Of a stretch of DNA of 32,958 bases, positions 7,930-14,646 are shown piece by piece. This stretch comes from Candidatus Omnitrophota bacterium (lineage in GTDB: Bacteria > Omnitrophota > Gorgyraeia > 2-01-FULL-45-10), in contig JAGVGJ010000016.1 in the NCBI GenBank assembly GCA_020057115.1, positions 1 to 32,958 on the forward strand. The letters are read 5' to 3'. Position 1 is the first letter of the stretch. Every line of letters begins with the position of its first letter. Both the position numbers and the translations under genes were made by a program. Under the pieces are notes generated by a model that saw nothing but the letters and a program-made list of their open reading frames with translations, did not search any database and was not told the origin of the DNA.

Positions 7930-8076
7930 TTAAATGTCAAGTTCGTCGAGTTCATCGCCATCCGGTTTCTTCCCGGAATGGCAGCCGGTATAATCGGGGC
8001 AAGTTTCGCAACAGAGGTCGTTTAAACTTCCTTCATTCTCGCAATTCATGTAGCGAGGGCAGGTATCACAGCACAT
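7930..8076 (-). CDS. Small Cys-rich protein (48 aa), putative metal-binding
   Basis: The ORF runs from ATG at 8076 to TAA at 7930. It contains two copies of a CC-x2-C-P-x-Y-x2-C-like unit: CCDTCPRYMNC (residues 2-12) and CCETCPDYTGC (22-32), followed by an acidic tail ending DELDELDI. The repeated eight-Cys pattern is far from random and is best explained by a zinc or Fe-S binding mini-protein. The stop lies six bases before the GH57 start, suggesting coupling. The ribosome binding site is weak (TAGGTAG about ten bases upstream). No named family is recognised and a link to glucan metabolism is only positional. Confidence 0.7.
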   Translation of the reverse strand: MCCDTCPRYMNCENEGSLNDLCCETCPDYTGCHSGKKPDGDELDELDI

Positions 8077-8097
8077 ATTAAGTTCTACCTAATTATA

Positions 8098-8165
8098 AGT
8101 CCATAGTCTGCAGTCGGCAGTCCACAGAATAAAAGCTATGGACTTTGGACTGTTGACTATGGACT
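8098..8165. repeat. Heptamer-repeat hairpin, AGTCCAT type
   Basis: The left arm holds AGTCCAT, AGTCTGC, AGTCGGC, AGTCCAC. After a short A-rich loop the right arm holds TATGGAC, TTTGGAC, TGTTGAC, TATGGAC. The outer 11 bases of the arms pair perfectly (AGTCCATAGTC with GACTATGGACT). It sits between the secreted protein gene (8172) and the Cys-rich ORF (8076). Confidence 0.85.
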
Positions 8166-8171
8166 AAATTG

Positions 8172-8672
8172 TTACTGCTGTACGGCATCCGCGGGAGCGG
8201 CTTCCGGCTCCTGCATGGCCTCTTCTTTTTCGACCATCACGGACTTCGCGATGTTCTTACCTTCGGATGCGACATATACCGCATCGACCCAGTCGCCCTT
8301 CTTAACGTCATTCAAAGAAGCGGCATTCTCCATCTTCGTATCGGCGCCGCAGTTAAGATCCACCGTCTTCTCTTCATCGCTGTCATAATCATAATACTGG
8401 ACGGAGATCGTATTTGCTGTTGCGTTTACCGCGAGAACCTCGCCGTATATGGAGGCATCCTTCGGCTGGGAAGCTTCGGGGGCGGATGCAGCGGGAGCTG
8501 CTGTTTCAGCGGCAGGGACTGCAACCTGCACATCTTCCTGCGGTGCTACGGCAACGCCAGACTCCGGCGCTTCAGCGGCCGCACTCTTATCGGCGTCCTG
8601 CGAAAATACGCTCATAGCGGATAATGTCACGAGCATTAACGCAAGCGCACAGATCGAACCATAACGCTTCAT
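8172..8672 (-). CDS. Secreted Ala/Glu-rich protein with DUF5666-like domain
   Basis: A 166-residue protein with a clear signal peptide (MKRYGSICALALMLVTLSA, cut near VFSQD), an Ala/Pro/Glu-rich linker (about 27-70), a compact beta-rich region (IYGEVLAVNATANTISVQYY, then LNDVKKGDWVDAVYV, about 74-150) and an acidic Ala/Pro tail. The beta region follows the pattern of DUF5666/YdeI-like OB domains (G-x-V ... tolerance of Asp-Leu-Lys-x-Gly-Asp-x-V), but this is only a resemblance. The start has AAAGGAGGT. It is probably periplasmic; no function can be given. Confidence 0.78.
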   Translation of the reverse strand: MKRYGSICALALMLVTLSAMSVFSQDADKSAAAEAPESGVAVAPQEDVQVAVPAAETAAPAASAPEASQPKDASIYGEVLAVNATANTISVQYYDYDSDEEKTVDLNCGADTKMENAASLNDVKKGDWVDAVYVASEGKNIAKSVMVEKEEAMQEPEAAPADAVQQ

Positions 8673-8768
8673 GTCAAACCTCCTTTATATTTCGACATAT
8701 ATTATTTTAATTTATTAAGATTATACGTAATATAACACAGCGCGGCTACGCAAGTCAATATTAAAACT

Positions 8769-8800
8769 GATGGGGTGCGCGAGATCTCGCGCACCCCATC
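8769..8800 (-). terminator. Perfect 32-base palindrome, probable terminator
   Basis: Two 16-base arms (GATGGGGTGCGCGAGA and its complement) meet with no spacer. On the minus strand it is followed by AGTTTTAAT. It lies 27 bases after the stop of the lipoprotein gene at 8827, so it probably ends that transcript. Confidence 0.72.
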
Positions 8801-8826
8801 GGATCAGGATCCTTAAAAGTTTATTT

Positions 8827-9174
8827 TTAGCGTCCGGCTTTTACTTCCAGCTCTTCGGCATCGCCAACGAGCTTGTCATAAGCGGCCTTGAGGGTTACCT
8901 TCTCCTCGAGAAGCTTGTCATACTCGCCCTTTAACGCGGCCTTCTCGTTATTAAGGGTCTCGTATTGGGTCGCCAGGTCCATCTTCTCCTTCAAGAGATT
9001 GTCATACTCATTCTTCAGGGCATCTCTCGACTTCATTATCACGTTCGCCTTCTCTTCGAGCGCTATCTTCTCGTTGAGAAGCGCGTCATATTTACTCTTC
9101 GACATGCCACAGCCTGCCATCGCGGCTAAAGACGCAACCAGCATAAACACGAAAGCCAACTTGATCGCCTTCAT
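8827..9174 (-). CDS. Small coiled-coil lipoprotein
   Basis: A 115-residue protein with a lipoprotein signal peptide ending LAAMAGC (Cys22 as the lipid-modified residue). The rest is a continuous alpha-helical coiled coil with repeats of the form YDxLLxEKxxL spaced 17-18 residues apart (YDALLNEKIAL, YDNLLKEKMDL, YDKLLEEKVTL). It resembles Lpp-like or alanine-zipper lipoproteins that act as envelope spacers, but lacks a recognisable C-terminal Lys attachment motif. It is encoded 23 bases after the peptidoglycan-binding lipoprotein, which strengthens an envelope role. Confidence 0.82.
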   Translation of the reverse strand: MKAIKLAFVFMLVASLAAMAGCGMSKSKYDALLNEKIALEEKANVIMKSRDALKNEYDNLLKEKMDLATQYETLNNEKAALKGEYDKLLEEKVTLKAAYDKLVGDAEELEVKAGR

Positions 9175-9197
9175 CTTGATAAACGCTCCTTTCGATC

Positions 9198-9668
9198 CTA
9201 TTGCTGTTTCAGATACTTCTCGAGTTCAGCCCATGTCTTCGGGCCGACCTTGCCGTCGACCTTAAGACCTTTGGCCTTCTGGAACGCCTCTATCGCCTTC
9301 TTCGTCTTAGGGCCTATCTTTCCGTCAACCGCTCCGGCGTAAAACCCGGCGTTCTTAAGCGCTGCCTGGATATCCTTCGACCTGTCATGCACCGCGGTAA
9401 CTGCCTGGGCTGCTGCAGCCTGGATATTTTCGGTTACCTGGGGCGCTGCTGTCGGCGGTATCGTCTCAGTAGCTACTGTCTGCGCCGGCTCCGTGGCCTG
9501 CATCACCTGTGCTTCCTGTGTCTGCGTAGTAGTTACGTCTTGAGACATATCGCTCGCCTCGGTCTTCATCTCTTCCGGCATCTTCTCGGTCTTGCCTTTG
9601 CAACTGACCAGAGCTAGCGGCAATGCGATCAGAGCCACCGTCAAAATCACCACAAACCTCTTACTCAT
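9198..9668 (-). CDS. Lipoprotein with C-terminal peptidoglycan-binding domain
   Basis: A 156-residue protein starting at ATG 9668 (MSKRFVVILTVALIALPLAL), just behind AGGAGG; a GTG one codon upstream is less likely. The signal peptide ends LALVSC, a lipobox. A Thr/Gln/Ala-rich linker (about 28-92) leads to one PG_binding_1 domain (about 95-156: DIQAALKNAGFYAGAVDGKIG, then TKKAIEAFQKAKGLKVDGKVG). The linker composition differs strongly from the domain. It probably tethers the outer membrane to peptidoglycan. It is co-directional with the coiled-coil lipoprotein gene. Confidence 0.9.
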   Translation of the reverse strand: MSKRFVVILTVALIALPLALVSCKGKTEKMPEEMKTEASDMSQDVTTTQTQEAQVMQATEPAQTVATETIPPTAAPQVTENIQAAAAQAVTAVHDRSKDIQAALKNAGFYAGAVDGKIGPKTKKAIEAFQKAKGLKVDGKVGPKTWAELEKYLKQQ

Positions 9669-9780
9669 CACTCCTCCTTTCTACAAATTTTTCATCGATA
9701 AAAAACTATTTTGAATATTCTCGTTCAATTATAGAACTTTGCTAACTTTTGTCAAGAATATTTGTCGTGGAAAATGCCAT

Positions 9781-9868
9781 ACAGGGTCAAGCGTCCGGGG
9801 TCCAGGGTCCGAAAAAGCAAAATTTATTTGTATTGTCTGGACCCTTGCCCCTGGCCCCTTGACCCTTA
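9781..9868. repeat. Heptamer-repeat hairpin, AGGGTCC type
   Basis: Left arm units AGGGTCA, AGCGTCC, GGGGTCC, AGGGTCC; AT-rich loop; right arm units GGACCCT, TGCCCCT, GGCCCCT, TGACCCT. The arms are imperfect inverted copies. It lies between the lipoprotein gene and ogg. Confidence 0.87.
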
Positions 9869-9877
9869 GCTCAGTTT

Positions 9878-10531
9878 TTACTTGAAAATATGCCCCGTCT
9901 CCATCGACCAGAAGAGGAGGTCCAGCTCTTCAACCGGTATCCCGATATTCTTTGAGAAATCCCGCACCTTCTCTTCCAGCGCCAGGTACGTCTTCCTCGA
10001 GCCTATGGTCGACGGTATCTTGTCTATAGCGCCGTAAATTTTGAGGTTCTTCAGTATGTGCCTGTCAAGGATGGCGATATCCTTCCCGAGGCCTATGTTC
10101 CTCAAGAAGTGGCTCGCCTCTTTATACCCGAGCCCTTTGATATTATCCACGAGCCACTGCCTTGTGGCCATGACATCCGCGGCATTGAGCTTTGATCTCA
10201 CATCTACCGAGCCGAGCGTCTTCATGGCATTGCGCGCTCCGACTATATAAACTGCTTTTTTGTTATGGAAGCGTGCGCGGCCTTTGAGCTTCGGCCGTAT
10301 CGCATGCGCTTGGCCTTTAAGTATGAGGCCTGCCTTCTTTAATTCTTTTATGGCGAGATCGCAATGTACCGCTTTAGACTGCGGGGTCAGGAGGCAAAAA
10401 CATAGCTCGTGGAACAGCTCCTCGTCATCGGCCTTTCCGGCAAGCCTGAAATCTTTAAGGCGCGCCTTGATGGCGGGCTTCTTCTTGCCATACTCCTCCA
10501 GCAGCGACTTGATGTCGCTCCTATTCGTCAT
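9878..10531 (-). CDS. ogg: 8-oxoguanine DNA glycosylase/AP lyase, Ogg2 type
   Basis: A 217-residue bifunctional glycosylase that removes oxidised guanine from DNA. The helix-hairpin-helix (LVDNIKGLGYKEASHFLRNIG, about 127-146) supplies the catalytic Lys137, and Asp156 in AILDRHIL completes the active site; the spacing of 19 residues matches the Ogg family. The C-terminus ends IFK, resembling the terminal Lys seen in archaeal Ogg2 proteins. It begins six bases after the trxB stop, so it is part of the trxB transcript, consistent with an oxidative damage role. Confidence 0.9.
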   Translation of the reverse strand: MTNRSDIKSLLEEYGKKKPAIKARLKDFRLAGKADDEELFHELCFCLLTPQSKAVHCDLAIKELKKAGLILKGQAHAIRPKLKGRARFHNKKAVYIVGARNAMKTLGSVDVRSKLNAADVMATRQWLVDNIKGLGYKEASHFLRNIGLGKDIAILDRHILKNLKIYGAIDKIPSTIGSRKTYLALEEKVRDFSKNIGIPVEELDLLFWSMETGHIFK

Positions 10532-10537
10532 ATGCTT

Positions 10538-11440
10538 CTATCTCTTCCTGCTTAGATATCTGAACGCTTCCAGAAGGGCTTTTGAACCCTCGCCGGCAGC
10601 GATTATTATCTGTTTCTCCGGAACGTCCGTTACGTCTCCGGCGGCAAAGAGCCCGGTTATATTTGTTCTGTTATGGGAATCTATCTTGACCTCGCCCGCT
10701 TCATTCTTATCCACGCCTTTTAAGAAACTCGAGTTCGGGATGAGCCCTATCTCGACGAATATTCCCTTTACGAAAAGTTTTTCGGTCTTGCTTTGGCGTG
10801 CAACGCTTATCGCGTCCACAAAACCGTCTCCGTGGACAGCCGCAACGCGGGCATTGTGCATGACTTCCACGTTTTTATCCGCCATGATCTTTTCGGCCAT
10901 CACGGCGTCACCGGTAAAATGTTCCATTATATTAATTACATATGTCTTCCGGGCTATTTTCGCCATCTGCAGCGCCGCATCGAGCGCTGAATTGCCCCCG
11001 CCTATAATGGCTACGTCTTTTCCGGCAAAGAGCGGGCCATCGCAGGTAGCGCAATAAGTGAGCCCTTTATTCTTGAACGCCGCCTCGCCGGGAACTCCCA
11101 GCTCGCGCGACCTCTTTCCGGAAGCGATAATAACGGCTTTCGCTTCGTATGACGCCTTATCTGTCTTTACGATAAACGTATCGCCGGCCTTCGAAAGCTC
11201 CAGGGCTTCCTCGCCCTCTTTCATGGGAACTTTATAGGTCCTCATGTGCTCCTCGAACTTAGCGACAAGTTCAGGGCCTGTGACGAACTGGTAGCCGGTA
11301 TAATTCTCGATGTCCCCGCTCCAGGCCGTCTGCCCTCCGATATCTTTCGATATCACGAGAAAATCCATCTTCTTGCGAGCGGCATATACGCTTGCGGTAA
11401 TGCCCGCAGGCCCGGCTCCGATTATGATCAGGTCAAGCAA
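10538..11440 (-). CDS. trxB: Thioredoxin reductase-like flavoprotein
   Basis: A 300-residue FAD protein. The start is TTG at 11440 (MLDLIIIGAGPAG) with GGGAG seven bases upstream; no ATG is available near. The FAD motif GAGPAG (8-13), redox-active CATC (130-133) and the FAD-binding ITGLFAAGDV near 262-271 are all intact. The pyridine nucleotide domain has GGGNSALDAA (147-156), but the HRRxxxR motif that binds the NADPH 2'-phosphate is replaced by INIMEHFTGD (169-178). It may therefore use NADH, or ferredoxin as in ferredoxin-flavin thioredoxin reductases. A glutaredoxin-like gene precedes it and ogg follows. Confidence 0.93.
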   Translation of the reverse strand: MLDLIIIGAGPAGITASVYAARKKMDFLVISKDIGGQTAWSGDIENYTGYQFVTGPELVAKFEEHMRTYKVPMKEGEEALELSKAGDTFIVKTDKASYEAKAVIIASGKRSRELGVPGEAAFKNKGLTYCATCDGPLFAGKDVAIIGGGNSALDAALQMAKIARKTYVINIMEHFTGDAVMAEKIMADKNVEVMHNARVAAVHGDGFVDAISVARQSKTEKLFVKGIFVEIGLIPNSSFLKGVDKNEAGEVKIDSHNRTNITGLFAAGDVTDVPEKQIIIAAGEGSKALLEAFRYLSRKR

Positions 11441-11455
11441 CGTTAAGCTCCCGCA

Positions 11456-11692
11456 TTATAAGCCAAGTTTTTCTTTTATCTGTTCCTTGTCAAACCCGAC
11501 GATGACCTGCCCGTCTATGTCTATGACCGGCACGCCCATCTGGCCGGATCTGGCGATCATCTCCTGCGCCTTATCGTGGTCGACGGATACGTCTATATCT
11601 TCGAAAGCTATATTGCTCTCTTTCAGGAACTGTTTTGTCCTTATGCAGAACGGGCAGGTGGGCGTACTGTAAACCTTTACGGACTTGGCCAT
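11456..11692 (-). CDS. Glutaredoxin-like/NrdH-type thioredoxin-fold protein
   Basis: A 78-residue protein, MAKSVKVYSTPTCPFCIRTKQ, with the CPFC redox motif at residues 13-16 and the cis-Pro loop GVPVIDIDG typical of glutaredoxin and NrdH folds. I chose the ATG at 11692 because AAAGGAG lies nine bases upstream; the ATG at 11701 would abut the ribosome binding site. It is encoded 15 bases upstream of trxB, so it is the likely electron acceptor of that reductase, in place of a classical thioredoxin. Confidence 0.9.
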   Translation of the reverse strand: MAKSVKVYSTPTCPFCIRTKQFLKESNIAFEDIDVSVDHDKAQEMIARSGQMGVPVIDIDGQVIVGFDKEQIKEKLGL

Positions 11693-11706
11693 GAAGAGCA
11701 TCTCCT

Positions 11707-12168
11707 TTACTTTGTAAGATGGGGCGCGAGGTCCACGACCTCTTCGACCTTCATCATTATCATGTATTCCGGTTTCGGCAAAGCGGCTTCTGGATATGCC
11801 GGATGGCCCGCCTCCTGGCGCATCTCTTTCAGGACCCTGTTGGTCAGCCGTTTTGCGATCTTATCTTCCCAGGCTTTTATTACGCCGCTCTTTATTTTAT
11901 TCGCCGGCACAAGTCTTGCGACACCTTTAAGGCAGTATCCTTTGAATTTATGTTCATCTACGGCAGTGACGCTTATATGCGTATTATGTTCCAGGTTGGT
12001 ATGGGTCTTTCCGCGATAAAGATCGAGAAGATATATGTCGCCCTCCGCATCCATATGGACTATGCCCTTGCAGGAATTATGCGGACATGAGCTCTCATCC
12101 ACGGTAGAGACTATGACATAGCCCTGCTTCTGGAAAAAGTGGATAATGTCGTCGGTGAGTAGTTTCAT
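11707..12168 (-). CDS. Pyridoxamine 5'-phosphate oxidase-like FMN-binding protein
   Basis: A 153-residue protein with the split-barrel fold pattern: KQGYVIVSTVDESSCPHNS near the N-terminus, DIYLLDLYRGKTHTNLEHN in the middle (FMN phosphate region), and KGYCLKGVARLV. The frame continues upstream to 12252, but that stretch is the heptamer repeat, so the ATG at 12168 is the likely start; no strong ribosome binding site is seen. Substrate is unknown; such proteins often act as flavin-dependent reductases in anaerobes. It lies 14 bases upstream of the glutaredoxin-like gene in the redox island. Confidence 0.82.
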   Translation of the reverse strand: MKLLTDDIIHFFQKQGYVIVSTVDESSCPHNSCKGIVHMDAEGDIYLLDLYRGKTHTNLEHNTHISVTAVDEHKFKGYCLKGVARLVPANKIKSGVIKAWEDKIAKRLTNRVLKEMRQEAGHPAYPEAALPKPEYMIMMKVEEVVDLAPHLTK

Positions 12169-12184
12169 GAAAATCTGTAGTTTC

Positions 12185-12260
12185 GTTGTGCGTACAGCGT
12201 GTTGCGTTTTGCGTGTTGTGAAAACTTTTACGCAACACGCACGACGCAACACGCAACACG
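12185..12260. repeat. Heptamer-repeat hairpin, CGTGTTG type
   Basis: The left arm has GTGTTGCG-type units and the right arm has CGCAACA units, inverted around an AAAACTTTTA centre. Both arms keep a 7-base step. It separates the ferritin-like gene (ending 12267) from the PNPOx-like gene. The sequence is shared with the elements at 12771-12842 and 17159-17223. Confidence 0.87.
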
Positions 12261-12266
12261 AAAAAC

Positions 12267-12749
12267 TTACTTTGCTTCCTTCAAATTCTCGAACATCTCT
12301 TCATGGCCGATCTCTTCGCCCATGATATGTGTCGCGAGCTGGTATGTATCGTGGTCCTTGCCGAACGTCTTATTGGCTATCTTGTTATATACCTCGATAG
12401 CTCCGGCCTCTGCGGTGGTGACGATCTTTATTATCTCGTCATAGTCATGGAGATTCTTCATGACGCCGGGATACGGCGCATTGGCGCTTTTCTCTATGAT
12501 CGAGAGGCTGTTCACCGGCAGCCCGCCGAGCTCCACTATTCTCTCGGCAAGTTCTGTGGCATGTTCAAGCTCATCCTTGGATATCTTATCCAGGAATTCC
12601 GACATATCCTCGTAACCCTTGCCATCCACCATCCGAGCCATATACCACCATGCGTAATAAGCAAGCCACTCGTCACAATAGGCCTTGTTAAGGTCATTGA
12701 TCAGATCCTTAATATCCACTCCGACTATCTCTCTTGCCTTCTTTCCCAT
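12267..12749 (-). CDS. Ferritin-like diiron protein (Dps-like/bacterioferritin-like)
   Basis: A 160-residue four-helix protein. Candidate diiron ligands follow the ferritin order: Glu27 (YCDEWLAYY), Glu60 and His63 (KDELEHA), Glu114 (TTAEAGAIEVY), and Glu146 with His149 (GEEIGHE). This is the arrangement of ferritin, bacterioferritin and Dps-like (DPSL) proteins that oxidise and store iron or consume peroxide. Start is ATG at 12749 after AAAGGAGGAG. It lies between fprA and the PNPOx-like gene, bounded on both sides by CGTGTTG-type hairpins. Length fits bacterioferritin/DPSL rather than rubrerythrin, and no rubredoxin domain is present. Confidence 0.87.
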   Translation of the reverse strand: MGKKAREIVGVDIKDLINDLNKAYCDEWLAYYAWWYMARMVDGKGYEDMSEFLDKISKDELEHATELAERIVELGGLPVNSLSIIEKSANAPYPGVMKNLHDYDEIIKIVTTAEAGAIEVYNKIANKTFGKDHDTYQLATHIMGEEIGHEEMFENLKEAK

Positions 12750-12770
12750 CTACTCCTCCTTTTATTCGTT

Positions 12771-12842
12771 TCGTGTTGCGTCGTGCGTGTTGAGTGTTGC
12801 GTTTAAAATTTACGCAACACGCAAAACACAACACGCTACACG
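12771..12842. repeat. Heptamer-repeat hairpin, CGTGTTG type, overlapping the fprA 3' end
   Basis: Left arm CGTGTTG, CGTCGTG, CGTGTTG, AGTGTTG; loop TTTAAAATTTA; right arm CGCAACA, CGCAAAA, CACAACA, CG. The right arm reaches into the last codons of fprA, whose stop is at 12836-12838. Confidence 0.87.
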
Positions 12843-14023
12843 ATCTTTTTAGCGAATTCGACGCCGAATTCGTAGCACGCTTTAAGCTCGCTCTCATCCG
12901 GAACGTATTTTACGGATATCGAAGGCTGGGCGAACTCCACGCCGGCAGCCTTTATCACCTCTTCTATCTCCTTCACCGCGCCGCCGGACCATCCGTATGA
13001 ACCGAATGCCGCCGCGGACCTATTCTTAGGCTTCATGCCTTTGAATGCTTCCAAAAATCCGGCTATGTTATTGAGCATGTCATTGTCGTGCGTCGACGAA
13101 CCGATAATGAAGCCTTTCGCGTCCAGCATATCCTTTATGACTTCGGTGGTGTCGGAGTCGGGTATCCTGTAGAGCTTTACGCTTACGCCTGAATCGCTCA
13201 AGCCCCGCGCTATGGCTTTTGCCATCTTCTCGGTCGAGCCCCACATCGTCTCATACGCGATGACCGCTTTCTTTGTCGTCTGGTTCTTCGCCCATGTCAC
13301 ATATGCATTTACTATCTTCATCGGGTCTTTGCGCCATACGATGCCATGGCTCGGCGCTATCATATCGATCTTTATCTTCATCTTGAGCACGTCTTCGATC
13401 TTCTTCGATATGAGAGAACTGAGCGGCCAGAGTATATTGGCATAATACTTGGCCGCCTCGTCCATGAGAGCGCACTGGTCCACTTCATCGTCAAACCTCT
13501 CCGATGTCGCATAGTGCTGCCCGAAAGCGTCGTTCGGCATAAGGAGAGACTCCTCGGCGCAGTATGTGAACATCGAATCCGGCCAATGTATCATGGGCGC
13601 CTCGACGAAGCTCAAGGTCCTCTTGCCCAGCTTAAGCGTATCACAGGTCTTCACCACCTGAAAATCCCAATTCTCGAAATAATGTTTATAAAGGCCTTCT
13701 TTGCACTTTTGCGTGCCGAAGACCTTTGCCTTTGGCGCAAGTTTCATTATCGACGGCAGCGCGCCCGAATGGTCGGTCTCTACATGGTTAGCGATCACAT
13801 AATCTATCTTCTCTACGGGGAGGATAGCCCTTATGTTCTCGATAAGCTCCCCGGCGAACGGACCATAAACAGTATCGATGAGCGCGATCTTCTCGTCCAC
13901 TATAAGATAGGCGTTATAAGTAGATCCCCTCTTCGTGGTATAAGTATGGCCGTGGAAATTCCTGACATTCCAGTCGATTACTCCTACGGAATATATTCCC
14001 TTCTTTATCTCAAGCGGTTTCAT
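12836..14023 (-). CDS. fprA: A-type flavoprotein, flavodiiron O2/NO reductase
   Basis: A 395-residue flavodiiron protein that reduces O2 to water and/or NO to N2O. The N-terminal metallo-beta-lactamase domain (1-250) carries the full diiron ligand set: His80, Glu82, Asp84 (NHVETDHSG), His146 (IHWPDSM), Asp165 (PNDAFG) and His226 (PSHGIVW). The C-terminal flavodoxin domain (about 253-395) has the FMN phosphate loop YETMWGSTEKMA and the THDND and YGWSGGA loops. The flavin reductase at 14039 and the rubredoxin at 18520 are likely electron donors. The last codon and stop lie inside a heptamer-repeat hairpin. Confidence 0.96.
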   Translation of the reverse strand: MKPLEIKKGIYSVGVIDWNVRNFHGHTYTTKRGSTYNAYLIVDEKIALIDTVYGPFAGELIENIRAILPVEKIDYVIANHVETDHSGALPSIMKLAPKAKVFGTQKCKEGLYKHYFENWDFQVVKTCDTLKLGKRTLSFVEAPMIHWPDSMFTYCAEESLLMPNDAFGQHYATSERFDDEVDQCALMDEAAKYYANILWPLSSLISKKIEDVLKMKIKIDMIAPSHGIVWRKDPMKIVNAYVTWAKNQTTKKAVIAYETMWGSTEKMAKAIARGLSDSGVSVKLYRIPDSDTTEVIKDMLDAKGFIIGSSTHDNDMLNNIAGFLEAFKGMKPKNRSAAAFGSYGWSGGAVKEIEEVIKAAGVEFAQPSISVKYVPDESELKACYEFGVEFAKKIV

Positions 14024-14038
14024 AAAAAGACCCTTCGG

Positions 14039-14581
14039 TTATTTCGGCGTATCCGGAGCTGCTTTAACCCGGGCTTCGCCTCTTATGAATGTCGGCGCAT
14101 TCGCAGGCGTGGTGCCGCGCTTTACCTGGTGATAATAATCATATGTCAGGACCTTGCCTGCCTTGAGCATCTCGCTCTGGGTCATTTCTCCCAGAAATAA
14201 CGTGTGCGTTCCGCAGTCGAACTTATTTATGACTTTCACTTCAAAATAACAGAGCGTATTATCCAGGACAACGGGGCATCCTGATGAAAGTTTTTTGAAT
14301 TTCACGTCTTTGAACTTATCCTCGGTCCTTCCGGTCTTAAACCCGAACTTTCCTATAAAACTCAGAGGAGTCTCCTCTTCCAGTATCGAGACCGCAAAGC
14401 GGGAGCTCTCCATGATATATTCATGGGTGAGGTTCTTCTTGTTTATGCTTATGGCTACCGTAGTCGGCTCGCTCGTCACCTGGATGACGCAGTTGACGAT
14501 CTGGCCGTTCAACTTCTCTCCTTTAAGGGAGGAGACGATATACATGCCATAACTTATATTGTGAAGTACGTTAGGATCCAT
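14039..14581 (-). CDS. Flavin reductase (flavoredoxin/HMW-rubredoxin N-domain type)
   Basis: A 180-residue FMN-binding flavin reductase domain: LHNISYGMYIVSSLKGEKLN, then TVAISINKKNLTHEYI, SRFAVSILEEETPL, and FLGEMTQSEMLKAGKVLTYDYYHQVKRGTTPANAPTF. The segment around the last motif is the linker at which high-molecular-weight rubredoxins of clostridia and Moorella continue into a rubredoxin domain. Here the chain ends in a short tail, ARVKAAPDTPK, with no Cys pair. It lies 15 bases upstream of fprA, so it should pass electrons to FprA; the stand-alone rubredoxin at 18520 may supply the missing part. Confidence 0.9.
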   Translation of the reverse strand: MDPNVLHNISYGMYIVSSLKGEKLNGQIVNCVIQVTSEPTTVAISINKKNLTHEYIMESSRFAVSILEEETPLSFIGKFGFKTGRTEDKFKDVKFKKLSSGCPVVLDNTLCYFEVKVINKFDCGTHTLFLGEMTQSEMLKAGKVLTYDYYHQVKRGTTPANAPTFIRGEARVKAAPDTPK

Positions 14582-14608
14582 GATAACCTCTCTTATGCCA
14601 CTCTTAAT

Positions 14609-14636
14609 GGGACAGGGTCAAGGGTCCAGGGTCCAG
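14609..14636. repeat. Half heptamer-repeat element, AGGGTCC type
   Basis: Units GGGACAG, GGTCAAG, GGTCCAG, GGTCCAG followed by an A-run, with no inverted second arm. It lies in the 65-base gap between the oxidoreductase beta gene and the flavin reductase gene and looks like a truncated copy of the element at 9781-9868. Confidence 0.75.
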
Positions 14637-14646
14637 AAAAAAATCC

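Noticed and set aside
12169-12252. N-terminal extension of the PNPOx-like protein
   Set aside because: The extra 28 codons are translated heptamer repeat; the family begins at the ATG at 12168.
12709-12897. 62-codon minus-strand frame across the fprA/ferritin gap
   Set aside because: It consists largely of the CGTGTTG hairpin and overlaps two well-supported genes in another frame.
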